Assembly: GCA_046329585.1 (NCBI GenBank)
Contig: JAXLUI010000003.1
Location: 248,001 to 312,000, forward strand
Direction of reading: 5' to 3'
Origin: DLKC01 sp002478885
Lineage (GTDB): Bacteria; Bacteroidota; Bacteroidia; Chitinophagales; Chitinophagaceae
Length of the DNA: 64,000 nucleotides
Position numbers and translations under genes: made by a program. Below the pieces are notes generated by a model. That model saw only the letters and a program-made list of their open reading frames with translations, had not been told where the DNA came from and did not search any database. This document shows, in pieces, positions 1 through 8,392 of this stretch (positions within the stretch are counted from its first letter, which is position 1; every line of letters starts with the position of its first letter).

Positions 1-1
1 A

Positions 2-511
2 ATTGCCCAACTGAAAGCAAAAGACTGCACATTCCGCATCAACCGTGATGTTCGTTTCAGTAAAGACAAATCACCTTATAAGACCAATATGGGCGCCAGT
101 ATTAATAAAGGCGGAAAAAAAACGATGACTGCAGGATATTATTTTCACTTCGAGCCTGGCAATTCATTTGTTGGCGGTGGCTTATATGCACCAATGCCCG
201 AAGACTTAAAGAAAGTGCGGCAGGAAATTGATTACAGTTTCGACGAGTTCAAGGAAGTTATCGGCAGCAAAAAATTCAAAGCTATTTATGGCGATCTAAA
301 CCGAAGCAACGAGTATTCGTTAAGCCGACCTCCTAAGGGCTATGAGCAGGATAATCCAGCTATTGAATATCTTAAGCTTAAAAGCTTTGTTGCCATGACC
401 ACCGTTTCCGATGCCGAACTTACCGGTAAAGAATTAGTAAAAAAGATCACCGATGCATTTGAAGCGTTGATGCCGATGGTTAAATTCATGCACCGGGCTT
501 TGGAACATTGA
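2..511 (+). CDS. DUF2461 / TIGR02453 family protein (5' partial)
   Basis: The reading frame is open from the first bases of the window, so the N-terminus is missing. The visible part begins IAQLKAKDCTFRINRDVRFS and continues with DKSPYKTN and a GGGLYAP stretch, the conserved core of the DUF2461 (TIGR02453) family. These are soluble proteins of about 220 residues with no established biochemical role; about 169 residues are present here. It ends two bases before the stop of the convergent lipoprotein gene, with no room for a terminator between them. No neighbour suggests a function. Confidence 0.85.
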   Translation: MAQLKAKDCTFRINRDVRFSKDKSPYKTNMGASINKGGKKTMTAGYYFHFEPGNSFVGGGLYAPMPEDLKKVRQEIDYSFDEFKEVIGSKKFKAIYGDLNRSNEYSLSRPPKGYEQDNPAIEYLKLKSFVAMTTVSDAELTGKELVKKITDAFEALMPMVKFMHRALEH

Positions 512-513
512 TC

Positions 514-1140
514 TTATTTAAGATCGGCCATTTGAATGGTAATATCATGTGGCGCCACTTCATCGCCGCCAAAATAAGGATAGAGCTTATACCGCGTATA
601 ATTTCCCGAACAATGCCTTGGAATTGATAACGTTTTGCCGTCAACGGTGAAAACATATTGCGTATCAAGACAAACGATCTTGCACTTGATTACCTTCCCA
701 ATTTTTGCTGTAGTTATTTCGCCGAAGAGCATAGTGCCGCCATTGTGCACAAAGCCGAAAATGCGGAGCGAATCGTTGCTCCACCGCCACCCGATACGGG
801 CGCTGTTTTCAAGATGCTGCGAATTGCAATCTGAAAAACCATAAAGCTTATTAATGTCGTCCTGGTTAAGCGGGTCAACCGTTTTATAAATACAGGAACT
901 ATCGAATAACGCCGCAAAACTCAGTTTACTTTTTGAAGTAAATACAAGCGGGTTAGGGTTGCAATATTGCTGGCCTTTAAGAATGGTATAGGTGGTGGGT
1001 GTAACTGCAAGCCCGGTAAATAAATCATTCGATGATGAATGTTCGCCTGTTGTAGCAACAGGCAGATCACCCGCTGTTTTGGTACAGCTTGCGGCCATTA
1101 GCAACAGGCTGCAAAAGGCGGCGGTAAAGGGTTTACGCAT
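514..1140 (-). CDS. hypothetical lipoprotein
   Basis: A 208-residue protein with a lipoprotein signal peptide: MRKPF, a hydrophobic stretch, then a lipobox-like LMAASC at about residues 14-19. The mature part has no motif I recognise. It contains several cysteines (CNPN, SSCIY, DCNSQH, CKIVCLD), so an extracytoplasmic disulfide-stabilised beta domain is plausible. It is convergent with the DUF2461 gene. The next minus-strand gene starts 79 bases upstream. Function unknown. Confidence 0.75.
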   Translation of the reverse strand: MRKPFTAAFCSLLLMAASCTKTAGDLPVATTGEHSSSNDLFTGLAVTPTTYTILKGQQYCNPNPLVFTSKSKLSFAALFDSSCIYKTVDPLNQDDINKLYGFSDCNSQHLENSARIGWRWSNDSLRIFGFVHNGGTMLFGEITTAKIGKVIKCKIVCLDTQYVFTVDGKTLSIPRHCSGNYTRYKLYPYFGGDEVAPHDITIQMADLK

Positions 1141-1219
1141 AAAAAAGATTTATGGCTAAAGTTACAAAAACTTAGCGACGACCTTACCAGGAAAATCATA
1201 CATAAATGCCCGCCATCCG

Positions 1220-1606
1220 CTACATGGGCGAATGTGTATGCACAATCTTTATCTGCATAACGGTGGCAATACTTATCGCACGCTGTTTGGCAAGCTCTGC
1301 CTTATCGCCTTCAAATAGTTCATCGACTGTATGTAGAAAAAGTTTCAGCCATTCTTCAAAATGAGCCGCGGTGAAATTCACCTGCTGGTGTACCTTTTCA
1401 TGCGCGATCATAGGATTACCACTGTAGGCCCCGGTAAAGAACAAAACATTTTCCCAGAAATTATACATCACCGGCAAATGCTTTTCCCAGTTCACCTTGG
1501 CCACGTCGTTGAATATAAATCCAATTGCCTTATCCGCTTTCACTTTGTCATAAAAGCTATTGACCAATAGCTTTATGTCTTCAATATTCTCAATATCCTT
1601 TTTCAT
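1220..1606 (-). CDS. group III truncated haemoglobin
   Basis: A 128-residue cytosolic globin of the truncated group III type. Visible features are the early LVNSFYDKVKAD segment, the FIFNDV and NWEKHLPVMYNFWENVLF stretch (Phe/Trp-rich distal pocket and E helix), and HEKVHQQVNFTAAHFEEWLKLF, which carries the proximal histidine region. Family members bind O2 or NO; the physiological role is often unknown. It begins five bases after the cupin gene's stop and is the last gene of the nitrous-oxide-reduction unit, so NO or O2 protection is the inferred job. Starts at ATG with no competing upstream start. Confidence 0.85.
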   Translation of the reverse strand: MKKDIENIEDIKLLVNSFYDKVKADKAIGFIFNDVAKVNWEKHLPVMYNFWENVLFFTGAYSGNPMIAHEKVHQQVNFTAAHFEEWLKLFLHTVDELFEGDKAELAKQRAISIATVMQIKIVHTHSPM

Positions 1607-1611
1607 TGATA

Positions 1612-1902
1612 TTACTTTACAATTAACAAAGATGCGTTCTGCAAAGCTTTCACTGAGTGCTTTTCCGACGCTTTGAACGTGAACATATCGCCTTTTAACA
1701 GTTTGTGATCAATTTCATCTTTGGTAAAAATGATTTCCCCTTCCAGCACTGTGAGAAACGCATCACTATTTGATTGATGCGGTTTTAGAAACTCGCCCTG
1801 CTGCATGCTCAATAGCATAACATGAAAGCGGTCTTCTTTATATAACTGCTGTTTCTTTATCCTGTCGTACACGATCAGATCATTGATGTTTCCTGTGAGC
1901 AT
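1612..1902 (-). CDS. small cupin-domain protein
   Basis: A 96-residue single-cupin protein. The first cupin motif is only partly kept (GEFLKPHQSNSDAFLTVLEGEI), and the second reads KGDMFTFKASEKHSVKA. The two-histidine metal site is therefore reduced, and metal binding is uncertain. It lies between nosY and the truncated haemoglobin, five bases upstream of the latter, so the two are probably cotranscribed. Small cupins are found beside respiratory N-oxide genes in some Bacteroidota; a sensing or stress role is inference only. Confidence 0.75.
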   Translation of the reverse strand: MLTGNINDLIVYDRIKKQQLYKEDRFHVMLLSMQQGEFLKPHQSNSDAFLTVLEGEIIFTKDEIDHKLLKGDMFTFKASEKHSVKALQNASLLIVK

Positions 1903-1920
1903 AATTTTTTAATTTTTTTG

Positions 1921-2107
1921 GAGCCGGGCTGCAGTACACTAATCAGCATTTGTTGCGTCGCACTCTTCGGGTACAGTACCTTGCCAGGCCAGGTCTTACA
2001 CGAGTGAATGATTAACTGACAATATCTAATCTCATTGCCCGGCGAAGAGCCGGATGTACAAGTGAGTGACACAACGAACGATGCTATGAAAAACAACCGC
2101 CGGCTAA
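1921..2107. repeat. palindromic intergenic repeat, full copy (locus 1)
   Basis: Outer left end GAGCCGGGCT at 1921, left core TTGCGTCGCAC at 1953-1963, right core GTGAGTGACACAAC at 2062-2075 followed by GAACGATGC, outer right end GCCGGCT near 2099-2104. It separates the cupin gene from nosY. Left and right arms carry different core versions. Confidence 0.85.
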
Positions 2108-2111
2108 TTAG

Positions 2112-2879
2112 TTAAAGATCTTTTTTTGCAAAACTTCTCACCGATAACCATAGTGGAAAAAGTATCCAGATAAATAAAATAATTGTTGCGAGTGTGGTGC
2201 CTGTACCTGTATCAAAAAATTCGCGGAAGATAGCGCCGGTATAACCCATGAGTGCCGACATGTCCATTTGCAATAAGATCATAATACGGCCAAGATCGAC
2301 CGGGTTAAGCGTTGTAAAAACGAGCATGGGTTTTTCCATCGGGTAATCCTGCAACTGGAATAATACAAATAACACAAGCCCGTCGAAGATGATGGAAAAA
2401 TAAAACCACAATAAAACAGACAGGCCAATGCCTTTTGCTTTATCGCGTGTTTTAACCGATGCAAGCAAAGCGATGGAAACAAAAATAACCGTGAGCAACA
2501 ATCCTACGATAATCATAGTGATGCCGGTTGAATCGGGCTGGTATAACAATATTGGAATCCCCGCACCAATGAACCAGGCAAGTGATAAGGCTGAAGTTAA
2601 ACCTGTAAAAACACTTAACCACAGCGTCGTTCTTTTTATCGGCTGGCTAACAAGTAACTCAATAAACTCCGCACTGTTGTAAACGTAGATCGTTGAAAAA
2701 ATAATCGCCACCAATGGCACAATAAACAACACAATATTCAGAAGGCTAAGCAAGCCTTTATCAGCGCTGTCTTCCAGGCTGAACACGCTCAGCGAAACGG
2801 TGAGCAGGAACAAGGTATAGCCTATCACCACTTTACTGCGCAGTATATCGAGCATTACATATTTGATGATCTTTTTCAT
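2112..2879 (-). CDS. nosY: NosY-type ABC transporter permease
   Basis: A 255-residue integral membrane protein with about six hydrophobic segments, built like NosY/ABC-2 permeases: VMLDILRSKVVIGYTLF at the N-terminus, a conserved ELLVSQPIKRTTLWLS loop at about residues 74-89, and a large loop before the last membrane span (GTGTTLATIILFIWILFP). With NosF and NosD it forms the ABC system needed to mature the copper sites of nitrous oxide reductase. It follows nosF after a 78-base AT-rich gap that could hold a secondary promoter. A palindromic repeat lies just after its stop. Confidence 0.88.
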   Translation of the reverse strand: MKKIIKYVMLDILRSKVVIGYTLFLLTVSLSVFSLEDSADKGLLSLLNIVLFIVPLVAIIFSTIYVYNSAEFIELLVSQPIKRTTLWLSVFTGLTSALSLAWFIGAGIPILLYQPDSTGITMIIVGLLLTVIFVSIALLASVKTRDKAKGIGLSVLLWFYFSIIFDGLVLFVLFQLQDYPMEKPMLVFTTLNPVDLGRIMILLQMDMSALMGYTGAIFREFFDTGTGTTLATIILFIWILFPLWLSVRSFAKKDL

Positions 2880-2957
2880 TGTTACAGGGATGTTGTGGTG
2901 TTGGATACCAGTTATAGAATATTGATATTTAAATATTCAAACCTGTTTTTTGTTATT

Positions 2958-3659
2958 TCATGACTGCATTACCCGCGCAATTGCCTTCGCCAGCTTTTCT
3001 TCGCCGGTATCTTCTCTTAGTGTCTCGATTGATTTATTAAAACGCAACTGGCCCTCCTGCAAATACATTACATGTGTTATGAGGTCGTCTAGTTCACTTA
3101 AGATGTGCGAGGTAATAAGCACGAGCTTGCCTCTTTCCTTTTCGTAGCTGATCTTGTCTTTCAATACTTGTGATGAGACCGGATCAAGACCAGCGGTTGG
3201 TTCATCGAGTATCAGCACTTCAGGGTTGAAAAGGAAGGCCAGTGAAGCACTTACTTTTTGCCTGGTACCACCGGAAAGTGTCCGCATTCTTTTGTGCATA
3301 ATGGAACGAAGCCCCAGCGAATCGATTAATGATTCATCGATATGGTCTTTTTGCTTCCTGATGTCTTTCATCATGTCGAGCACCTGTGCAATGGTCATGT
3401 TATCGGGATACCTTCCGATCTGCGGCATATAGCCGATATGTGAGCGATATTCCCAATCGTGCACGATGTTGCGGCTTCGATAGGTGATAAAGCCACTATC
3501 AGGCACTACCATACCCAGCAGACATTTAATAAAAGTTGTTTTACCGCTGCCATTGGGACCAATTAATGCGATACACTGCCCTTCATCGCAATGTGTAGAC
3601 ACATCTTTCAGTACCTGCAGTTTGCCAAACGATTTATTTACATTGTTTGCGATTATCAT
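2958..3659 (-). CDS. nosF: NosF-type ABC transporter ATPase
   Basis: A 233-residue ATPase with all the nucleotide-binding motifs: Walker A GPNGSGKTT at about residues 34-42, signature LSGGTRQKV at about 128-136, Walker B VLILDEP followed by TAGLDP, and H-loop ITSH. It energises the NosDFY system in copper-site assembly or sulfur delivery to periplasmic NosZ. Its ATG overlaps the nosD stop (ATGA), so it is translationally coupled to nosD. Confidence 0.93.
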   Translation of the reverse strand: MIIANNVNKSFGKLQVLKDVSTHCDEGQCIALIGPNGSGKTTFIKCLLGMVVPDSGFITYRSRNIVHDWEYRSHIGYMPQIGRYPDNMTIAQVLDMMKDIRKQKDHIDESLIDSLGLRSIMHKRMRTLSGGTRQKVSASLAFLFNPEVLILDEPTAGLDPVSSQVLKDKISYEKERGKLVLITSHILSELDDLITHVMYLQEGQLRFNKSIETLREDTGEEKLAKAIARVMQS

Positions 3660-4900
3660 AACGGAAGAGGTTTCATTAATGGTGAATTATCAACCAGGTT
3701 CTCAGGGATAATGCCTGGCAATACTTTTTCTGTTTTGTCCATCAGCGTTACAATAAAACTTCTGAAGAGCATCATTACCGTGGGGTTTTTCTCCACCAAC
3801 ATAGAGTACATGCTTACCGGGCGGTAAGGCACATCGCCAATCTTGTCTTTGTTAAGGTCGTAGCCCTGGTATTTATCCCAGTAGTTGCTGTTAAAAGTGT
3901 TCATCACCAATGTGCCGCTTGTGCTTATATCAAAACTGTTTCCAGAGAAGTTGTTGTGTACCACATTCACCGCGTCGCAATTGGCCTGAACTTTTAGTGC
4001 CCACCCATTGCCTTTAAAAACATTATGCTCTACCAGCACACGCGTGCTTGCTTCCATGTAGGCCCCGCTTGTATTATTGACAAACTGGTTACCGGATATT
4101 TCACTGTCGGATATCTCTTTCAGCAGCAGACCGAATGCAGCATCACCGGTATTTTCAGTAAACAGGTTATTGTACATTTTAACACCATGCGTGTACATGA
4201 CTGCAACGCCTGCGCCATTTGCACGAAATACATTACAGATATAGGCATTGTCATGCGCGGTCATAAAATGCAAGCCATAACGGATGTTGTGTTCGCTTGT
4301 ATTTCGCCATATAACGGAATTTTTTACAAACTCGAGATATATGCCGTCTCTGAAACTGCTAATGCTGTTGTGAATGATCTGCAGGCTATCGCTCTTCCAG
4401 CAATGAATGCCATCGCCGCTGGTGAGCTCGCCTTTGCCTGTTGAGTGCAGCACATTGTCTTTTATAATGCAGCCGGCACTCGCCTGCACATACACGCCAA
4501 AACAAGACACTTCCATGTCATTTGCATGGATGAAAGCGTATTTACAATTATCAAGTTTAACGGCAGCGATCTCCGTGAGACTTGAAAAACCGGCATTGCG
4601 AAAACTCAATCCCTCCACCGTAACATGATCTGCTCTAACTGTTATGATCTCATATTTGTTTTCGCCATCAAGCACGGGGTTATCTATTCCTTTTATTACA
4701 ATGCTTTTGTTAATGATCAACTCCTTCTCCGCATAAATTCCTTTGTACACAAGTATTGTATCGCCCGGCTGCGCAGCTTCTATGGCGGCGCGAATAGTTT
4801 TATAGCGGCTATTTGCTCCCACTTCGTTCGTCATCGCAGAGGCGGTGAAACGGGTTGCAAAAACCAAAAAGAAAAATAATATGAAGCTGATGTTCTTCAT
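3656..4900 (-). CDS. nosD: NosD periplasmic copper-processing protein
   Basis: A 414-residue secreted protein: signal peptide MKNISFILFFFLVFATRFTASA, then a right-handed parallel beta-helix made of repeated N-x-(V/I) and G-I-x-x turns (for example GIHCWKSDSLQIIHNSISS). This is the CASH/NosD architecture. NosD works with NosFY in maturation of the NosZ catalytic copper centre. Its ATG overlaps the stop of the upstream nosL part (TAATG), and its own stop overlaps nosF, so L, D and F form a tightly coupled unit. Confidence 0.93.
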   Translation of the reverse strand: MKNISFILFFFLVFATRFTASAMTNEVGANSRYKTIRAAIEAAQPGDTILVYKGIYAEKELIINKSIVIKGIDNPVLDGENKYEIITVRADHVTVEGLSFRNAGFSSLTEIAAVKLDNCKYAFIHANDMEVSCFGVYVQASAGCIIKDNVLHSTGKGELTSGDGIHCWKSDSLQIIHNSISSFRDGIYLEFVKNSVIWRNTSEHNIRYGLHFMTAHDNAYICNVFRANGAGVAVMYTHGVKMYNNLFTENTGDAAFGLLLKEISDSEISGNQFVNNTSGAYMEASTRVLVEHNVFKGNGWALKVQANCDAVNVVHNNFSGNSFDISTSGTLVMNTFNSNYWDKYQGYDLNKDKIGDVPYRPVSMYSMLVEKNPTVMMLFRSFIVTLMDKTEKVLPGIIPENLVDNSPLMKPLPL

Positions 4901-5922
4901 TAATCGAAGAGTTTATCCCAGGTTATTGGTTGAGCATTCAGCCAGGCTTTTACTTCTTCCATGCCAGGCTTGTCGCGGAACGCAGCCACGTTGCCACTCA
5001 TGGGACTGTGGAGCGCTTCGCTGCTGATGAGCAAGGCTTCGCTGGTGGAAATCATGGTATGCGGTTCTGCAAAATCGACGAGGTAAATATCTTTTATTTC
5101 AGCTTTATCGATCATTCCTGATTTTATGTATGACAGCAGGCAATGCGCATCATCAAACTTATAGATCTTCCCTTTTTGCGTGATGAACTCGCCGCCAAAA
5201 CGCAGATCGGTAACCGTCATTTTACAAAAAGCGCAGTTGTCTTTTCCTGCAACAAGCGGCTCTGGTTTTGTATTGCAGGAACTAATGAACAGTACGAGGC
5301 ACATTGCTGCAGCAGCCGTTTTAAGCGGTGCGGCAATCTTCATTTTTTTGCTTTGTTTAAAATCGATGAACACCAAAGCAGCCACGACCACGCCTGCGGC
5401 GATAAAGATCCACCCACCAATATCGGGCACAGAGTATGCACCAAAATTGAGTAGCTGCTTGTAACCAATTAGTGGCGGCTGATACGCCATGCCCGGTACT
5501 TTTATTGCAGCTTCAGGATTTAAGTTGTGGCCGTAATCGTATTCCCATCTCCAAAAATCAGTCATAGCGACCACACCGAAAATGACGAACGATATAAAAG
5601 AAACGCGCAGCATTTTTTTACTTCCGGTTATTGCGGTGATCAAAAACAGCAAGCCGAAAGTTGCGGTCAGATAAGGCAATACCGTGAATTCAAAAAACTC
5701 ATTTGCATGCAGTGTTTTCATACCGATGTAATGGTTCAACCCATTAATGATGTCGACATCGCCACCAAGTTTGCCGGTGAATATCTGCAGCACCAATCCT
5801 TCGGGATATTGGGGTGCATCGAGTTCGATGCGCCAGAATGGAATAAACAACACACACATCACAGCCACTGCACTAAGTGCAATCAGCAGGCGCATCCATC
5901 CTTTTAGTTTATTCTTTTTCAT
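4900..5922 (-). CDS. nosL: NosB-like membrane domain fused in frame to NosL
   Basis: A 340-residue protein with two parts. Residues 1-193 form a four-span membrane domain (spans near 11-30, 80-98, 104-122 and 167-188) with a GDVDIINGLNHYIGMK motif, like the protein (NosB) that accompanies clade II nosZ. Residues 194-340 are NosL: MKIAAPLK, a hydrophobic stretch and lipobox-like LFISSC look like a complete lipoprotein signal peptide, followed by the copper-chaperone motif CAFC at about 230-233 and DDAHC. The junction lies on a run of seven A before the internal ATG at 5343; one A fewer would give a TGA stop overlapping that ATG. The frame continues upstream to 6117 but only through a repeat, so the start at 5922 is chosen. 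Confidence 0.82.
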   Translation of the reverse strand: MKKNKLKGWMRLLIALSAVAVMCVLFIPFWRIELDAPQYPEGLVLQIFTGKLGGDVDIINGLNHYIGMKTLHANEFFEFTVLPYLTATFGLLFLITAITGSKKMLRVSFISFVIFGVVAMTDFWRWEYDYGHNLNPEAAIKVPGMAYQPPLIGYKQLLNFGAYSVPDIGGWIFIAAGVVVAALVFIDFKQSKKMKIAAPLKTAAAAMCLVLFISSCNTKPEPLVAGKDNCAFCKMTVTDLRFGGEFITQKGKIYKFDDAHCLLSYIKSGMIDKAEIKDIYLVDFAEPHTMISTSEALLISSEALHSPMSGNVAAFRDKPGMEEVKAWLNAQPITWDKLFD

Positions 5923-5966
5923 ACATATTATTTTAAAACAGCCTGTATCGCAAGTACTCTTTTTTT

Positions 5967-6112
5967 GACCCAGCTCCTGCTGCCTTGTGGCATCGGCTCT
6001 TGCGTCGCACTCCTGTACTGCGGGCAAGGCATCGACAGCCGACTGCTGACCAATGTTCAGAACGTTGAAGTGAGTGACACAACGAACGATGCCATCGTGA
6101 TCAACTGCCCAT
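5967..6112. repeat. palindromic intergenic repeat, full copy (locus 2)
   Basis: Left core TTGCGTCGCAC at 6000-6010, right core GTGAGTGACACAAC at 6070-6083 followed by GAACGATGCC. It sits between nosZ and the nosB/L gene and is read through in frame, producing a false 65-residue extension of the latter. Confidence 0.85.
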
Positions 6113-6135
6113 AACATTAAAAGAACATTTAAAAT

Positions 6136-6161
6136 GGAGCAGGTTTTAATTCACCTGCTCC
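6136..6161 (-). terminator. hairpin downstream of nosZ
   Basis: Perfect nine-base stem GGAGCAGGT / ACCTGCTCC around an eight-base loop, 17 bases after the nosZ stop, with a T-rich tail on both sides (ATTTTAAAT on the minus strand). It probably attenuates transcription from nosZ into nosB/L-D-F-Y, which would favour abundant NosZ over maturation factors. Confidence 0.65.
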
Positions 6162-6177
6162 TGTTTTTTATACAAAC

Positions 6178-8169
6178 CTATTTAGCAGTTGAATCAGCAG
6201 CAGGTACATTTTTTCCTGTACTAAACAGCAGCGCTGTGTTGCTGCCCGCAGGCGAAATTCTAACGTAACCCTGCATTTCCTGGTGTAATGCACTGCAGAA
6301 ATCGGTGCAGTACATTGGCATTATACCCACTTTATCGGGCATCCATTTTATTGTTTGTGTTTCGCCCGGCATCACCAGCAATTCTGAATTGTTATTGCCT
6401 TTAATGGCAAAGCCGTGCGGTATATCCCAATCCTGTTCAAGGTTGGTAACATGGAAATAAACTTCGTCGCCCACTTTTATGCCTTCGATATTATCGGGTG
6501 TAATATGTGAGCGGATCACGGTCATCCACACATCGACCCGGTTACCTTTGCGCACCACTTTTGTTTCACCTTCGCCTTTTGATACATAAGGGTTGGTATT
6601 CTCTTCTATCTTGAAAAACTTAACGCTCTTGCTCTTGATAAGATCTGCAGGGCAAGCCTGTGCGTAGTGCGGTTCTCCAACGGTTGGAAAATCGAGGATC
6701 AGTTGCATTTTATCGCCGCTAATGTCGAATAGCTGTGCACTTTGTGTAAGCTCAGGGCCTGTGGGCAGGTAACGGTCTTTGGTGATTTTATTATAAGCGA
6801 TCACATATTTGGCAGACGGTTTTTTGCTGTCGCCACCGGGAACACAAAGGTGGCCGATAGAGTAATAAGTTGGAGCGCGGTCGAGCACTTTCAAGTCTTT
6901 CACATTCCACTTAACCACTTCAGAAGAAACGAAGAAAGAAGTGTATGCGTTTCCTTTGCCGTCGAACTCTGTATGCAAAGGCCCTAAGCCTGGCTTCTTT
7001 ACCTCGCCATATAAAGCTGATTCATATTTTACAACAGGTATGCCGTCGTAATTGCCTTCAAAATCTTTCGCAGCAATAGCTGTTTGTAATTTTGCAAAAC
7101 TGAATACGGGTATTAATGCGGCGAGTTTACCAGAACCTACAATGTATTCTCCGTTCGGATCAACATCGCAACCGTGTGGTGATTTGGGGCATGGAATAAA
7201 ATAGCACATATCGGCCAATGCTTTTGCATCGAGTACATTCACTTCTGTTTCTATTGTTGAAGTAGCGCTGTGTGATTTTTCGTCGTACACATTGTGCGCA
7301 TATTTTGTGGTAACTTTTTGTGCTTTGCCCTGTGCCAGGTATTCCTCTGCTTTTTTCCAGTTAACAGCAAGAATAAAGTCTTTGTCTTTTTGTGAAGCGT
7401 TCACTTCCAGCAATGTGTTTGCCTGTTCGCTGTTGTAGCAGCTGAAGAAGAACCAACCTTCAGAAGGCCCTTTACCCGCGTGTGCAAGGTCGAAGTCAAC
7501 ACCGGGCAATAAAATCTGGAAAGCCACTTTCATGTTGCCTGTTGCTTTATCAACGCTGATAAAGCTTACTGTGCCTTTAAAATTCTTTTTGTACGTATTA
7601 ATGGGCACATCGCCGTTCACATTATCGGGAGGCACGCTAAATCTTGTGCCTGCAACTACATATTCGGTGTTTGATGTGATAAAAGGGCTGCTGTGGTTGC
7701 CTGCACTGTTAGGTATTTCAATGATCTCGCTTGTGCGGAAGGTAGAGAGGTCGACACGCGCAACACGCGGTGTGTTGTTACCGTTTACAAAGATCCACCT
7801 GCCATCGATTTCCCCGTTGGTTTGCGAAAGTTCTGAGTGGTGCGAATCATCCCATGGAATATAACCATGCGAAGTGTTGAGCATCGGCTTTGTTTCTTCG
7901 CTATAACCCCAGCCAGATTCGGGGTCGGCGGAATAGATGGGAATAGTGCGGAATAAACGGCCCGACGGGATGCCATATACGGCAAGCTGGCCGCTAAAAC
8001 CACCGGATACGAAGTTGTAAAACTCGTCATATTTTCCGGGAGCTACATAAGCTTTGGCCGCTGCATCGCCGCTAACTGCAGAGCTTGCATTTTTTGGTTT
8101 GCAGGCATTGAAGCCTGTTATTGCTGCTATCGCAACAAGAATTGCTAAACCATTTCTGTACGATTTCAT
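6178..8169 (-). CDS. nosZ: nitrous oxide reductase, clade II (Sec-dependent)
   Basis: Catalyses N2O + 2 e- + 2 H+ to N2 + H2O in the periplasm. The 663-residue product has a Sec lipoprotein-type signal (MKSYRNG, hydrophobic core, ITGFNAC with Cys at 23) and no twin arginine, which places it in clade II. An N-terminal seven-bladed propeller carries CuZ ligands, with the DDSHHSEL motif at about 107-114. The C-terminal cupredoxin domain has the CuA motif CTDFCSALH at about 621-629 followed by Met. The start at 8169 fits the signal peptide; an in-frame ATG at 8187 is an alternative. The cytochrome c gene upstream is the likely electron donor. Confidence 0.97.
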   Translation of the reverse strand: MKSYRNGLAILVAIAAITGFNACKPKNASSAVSGDAAAKAYVAPGKYDEFYNFVSGGFSGQLAVYGIPSGRLFRTIPIYSADPESGWGYSEETKPMLNTSHGYIPWDDSHHSELSQTNGEIDGRWIFVNGNNTPRVARVDLSTFRTSEIIEIPNSAGNHSSPFITSNTEYVVAGTRFSVPPDNVNGDVPINTYKKNFKGTVSFISVDKATGNMKVAFQILLPGVDFDLAHAGKGPSEGWFFFSCYNSEQANTLLEVNASQKDKDFILAVNWKKAEEYLAQGKAQKVTTKYAHNVYDEKSHSATSTIETEVNVLDAKALADMCYFIPCPKSPHGCDVDPNGEYIVGSGKLAALIPVFSFAKLQTAIAAKDFEGNYDGIPVVKYESALYGEVKKPGLGPLHTEFDGKGNAYTSFFVSSEVVKWNVKDLKVLDRAPTYYSIGHLCVPGGDSKKPSAKYVIAYNKITKDRYLPTGPELTQSAQLFDISGDKMQLILDFPTVGEPHYAQACPADLIKSKSVKFFKIEENTNPYVSKGEGETKVVRKGNRVDVWMTVIRSHITPDNIEGIKVGDEVYFHVTNLEQDWDIPHGFAIKGNNNSELLVMPGETQTIKWMPDKVGIMPMYCTDFCSALHQEMQGYVRISPAGSNTALLFSTGKNVPAADSTAK

Positions 8170-8199
8170 ATTGATTGTTTTAAACATTTTTACTCTTTG

Positions 8200-8388
8200 G
8201 GGTGGGCTTTTGTTCTTTGCGCATCGCCTGTTGTGCTACGGTGCCGGCGTATCCGGCATTACTCACTTCAGGGTTCTGTTCACTATTCACCAGTGGTGAA
8301 GACCATTACATTTTGCCGGTTCTGGTTGCTGTTGTACAAGTGTGCGACGCAAGGAACGCTGATGGGTGCCCGGGTGCCGGGCCCATAA
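8200..8388. repeat. palindromic intergenic repeat, left arm degenerate (locus 3)
   Basis: Right core GTGTGCGACGCAA at 8340-8352 followed by GGAACGC and outer end GTGCCGGGCCC at 8374-8384. The left arm is eroded (GCATCGCCTGTTGTG near 8220-8234). It separates the cytochrome c gene from nosZ. Confidence 0.75.
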
Positions 8389-8392
8389 TGTT

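Noticed and set aside
1875..2096. 73-codon frame between the cupin gene and nosY
   Set aside because: It is a translation of a palindromic repeat copy, with a composition unlike the neighbouring proteins.
1921..2107. The repeat as an insertion sequence
   Set aside because: All copies are under about 400 bases, have no transposase frame, and no target duplications could be identified by eye.
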